A stretch of DNA of 5,555 nt, taken from assembly GCA_014378185.1 (NCBI GenBank), contig JACMOE010000291.1:1-5555 (forward strand), given 5' to 3'. Origin of the DNA: Gemmatimonadaceae bacterium. Its GTDB lineage: Bacteria; Gemmatimonadota; Gemmatimonadetes; Gemmatimonadales; Gemmatimonadaceae. Shown here piece after piece: positions 4,353-5,555 of the stretch (within the stretch, counting starts at the first letter, position 1; every line of letters begins with the position of its first letter). A model generated the notes under the pieces. That model saw only the letters and a program-made list of their open reading frames with translations. It did not search any database and was not told the DNA's origin. The translations under genes were made by a program, and so were the position numbers.

Positions 4353-5555
4353 TCAGTCGCCGATGGCCGGCTCCGGCAGCACGCCGTGCGACGCCCTGTC
4401 CGGCGAGGTCAGCTTCGACACCGCCCACCTGCCGAGGTCGTCGAGGTAGGTATACATGACGGGCACGACGAACAGGGTGAGCAGGGTGGACGTAATCAAC
4501 CCCCCGATTACCGCACGGGCCATGGGCGCCCTCGCCTCGGCGCCAGCGCCGATCGCCAGCGCCAGCGGGAGCATGCCGAAGATCATCGCGACCGTCGTCA
4601 TGATGATCGGACGCAGGCGTATCCGGCCGGCGGCGAGCAGTGCGTCGGCCCGCTGCTGTCCATCTGCACGAAGCTGGTTGGCGAAGTCCACCAGCAGGAT
4701 GCCGTTCTTGGTGACGAGCCCCATCAGCATGATGATCCCGATCATCGTCATCACGTTGATGTTGCCGCCCGTCACGAGCAGCGCGAGCGTGACGCCAATG
4801 AAGCTGAGCGGCAGCGCGAGCATGATGGCCAGCGGTTGCAGGAACGATCCGAACAGCGACGCGAGGATGAGGTAGATGAACACCACCGCCAGCCCCAGTG
4901 CACTGAGCACGTAGCCCTTCGTCTCCTCGAGACTCTGCACGTCTCCGCCAAAGACCGTGTGATAGCCTGGCGGAAGGCCGATGGCGTTGACGGCTTGTTG
5001 AACGTTCTTCGCGACAGCCCCCATGGCATAACCAGGCAGCACTCCCGCCCTGATCGTGACCTGCTGCTCGAGCTGGCGCCGCTCGATCTGCTGGGGACCC
5101 ACGCCAGCGCGGACGTCGGCCACCTGCGACAACGGAACCATGGACGGCAGGCCGCTCTGCGCGTTGGTGAAGGTGCTGGCCACGGGCAACTGCGACACAT
5201 CTTCCGACGAGCTCCTGAGGGAATCAGGGAACACCACCACGACGTCGTGCGAATACCCCTGCGGATCTTCCCATGTGGTCGCGCGCTTCCCGGAAAACAG
5301 CGGCTGCAGGGTGGCAGCCACGCTTCCCACGCCGAGTCCCGCGCGCCACGCCTCCTGTCGGTCCACGTGGACGTCGAGCTGTGGGATGTCGCCGTCGTCG
5401 CTCGAATTGGCGTCCGCCACCCCCGGTACCGACTTCACGGCCTGAAGGGCGCGGTCCGCCGCAACCTTGAGGCGCGACGCCTCGGCCCCCTGCACGTTCA
5501 CGATCAGTGGCGGAAAGCCTCGGCTGAAAATCGAGGTCTGCCCCATGATGGACGG
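4353..5555 (-). CDS. RND efflux transporter, inner-membrane subunit (C-terminal part, 5' end beyond window)
   Basis: This is the proton-driven inner-membrane pump of a tripartite RND exporter (HAE/AcrB type), with 400 residues visible out of about 1,000-1,050 in the family. The frame is open to the window edge (P-S-I before the Met at 5546), so that Met is internal. Residues 1-210 are the second periplasmic porter/docking region (PPLIVNVQG, then MVPLSQVADV, then GDVQSLEETK). The rest holds about five hydrophobic helices, corresponding to TM8-TM12 of AcrB: near 212-233, 238-259, 264-287, 312-333 and 344-366. TM10 carries the family motif GLVTKNGILLVDFAN, whose Lys (residue 283 here) matches the TM10 lysine of the AcrB proton relay. 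TM12 ends FVVPVMYTYLDDLGRW, followed by a short cytoplasmic tail to TGA at 4353-4355. Typical partners, a periplasmic adaptor and an outer-membrane channel, would lie beyond 5555. Substrate cannot be judged from this half; the TM10 Lys-Asn motif argues for the HAE (organic compound) type over the metal type. Confidence 0.93.
   Translation of the reverse strand, partial: PSIMGQTSIFSRGFPPLIVNVQGAEASRLKVAADRALQAVKSVPGVADANSSDDGDIPQLDVHVDRQEAWRAGLGVGSVAATLQPLFSGKRATTWEDPQGYSHDVVVVFPDSLRSSSEDVSQLPVASTFTNAQSGLPSMVPLSQVADVRAGVGPQQIERRQLEQQVTIRAGVLPGYAMGAVAKNVQQAVNAIGLPPGYHTVFGGDVQSLEETKGYVLSALGLAVVFIYLILASLFGSFLQPLAIMLALPLSFIGVTLALLVTGGNINVMTMIGIIMLMGLVTKNGILLVDFANQLRADGQQRADALLAAGRIRLRPIIMTTVAMIFGMLPLALAIGAGAEARAPMARAVIGGLITSTLLTLFVVPVMYTYLDDLGRWAVSKLTSPDRASHGVLPEPAIGD

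Noticed and set aside
5544..5546. Met at 5546 as the true start of the RND protein
   Set aside because: The frame stays open to the window edge, and the visible part starts in the middle of the second periplasmic domain, far from a normal N-terminus.

Overview
The window is GC-rich (roughly two-thirds G+C by eye). All five protein genes lie on the minus strand, so transcription runs from 5555 towards 1. The soluble PAS-GAF histidine kinase paired with a sigma-54-dependent regulator, the HAE-type RND efflux pump and the Lys/Ala-rich histone-H1-like protein fit a GC-rich Gram-negative. Gemmatimonadota, Myxococcota or a proteobacterium are all possible. I lean weakly to Gemmatimonadota, but this is an impression and not a measurement.

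Layout in the direction of transcription: (1) 5555-4353 is the C-terminal 400 residues of an RND inner-membrane transporter, cut by the window edge. (2) 4352-4163 is a 190-base intergenic region with a plausible sigma-70-type promoter and a strong Shine-Dalgarno for the next gene. (3) 4162-3335 encodes a 275-residue low-complexity protein with an acidic N-terminal third and a Lys/Ala-rich histone-H1-like tail. A 15-bp tandem repeat lies inside the tail. (4) 3334-3227 holds a strong GC-rich hairpin, probably a terminator, and a TAATAT -10-like box immediately before the next start codon. (5) 3226-1736 is a soluble PAS-GAF-HisKA-HATPase histidine kinase. (6) 1701-403 is an NtrC-type sigma-54-activating response regulator, 34 bases downstream and surely co-transcribed with the kinase. 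Its sigma-54 contact loop reads GAFTDA instead of GAFTGA. (7) 402-252 is a visibly AT-rich intergenic region with a U-tract terminator overlapping the regulator's stop codon, a perfect 7-bp inverted repeat abutting a TATAGT box, and a 6-bp GC hairpin. (8) 251-1 is the N-terminal 83 residues of a second response regulator, cut by the window start.

How they work together: the kinase and the NtrC-type regulator form a cytoplasmic two-component system. The kinase would sense through PAS/GAF and phosphorylate D52 of the regulator, which would remodel sigma-54 polymerase at unknown targets. The second receiver could be an additional partner of the same kinase or an independent gene; its own apparent promoter favours separate transcription. 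The efflux pump and the H1-like protein look like separate units. I see no tRNA, rRNA, CRISPR array, transposase or phage gene. The neighbourhood is mostly ordinary. The most unusual items are the charge-segregated H1-like protein, the GAFTDA loop and the apparently leaderless kinase start.
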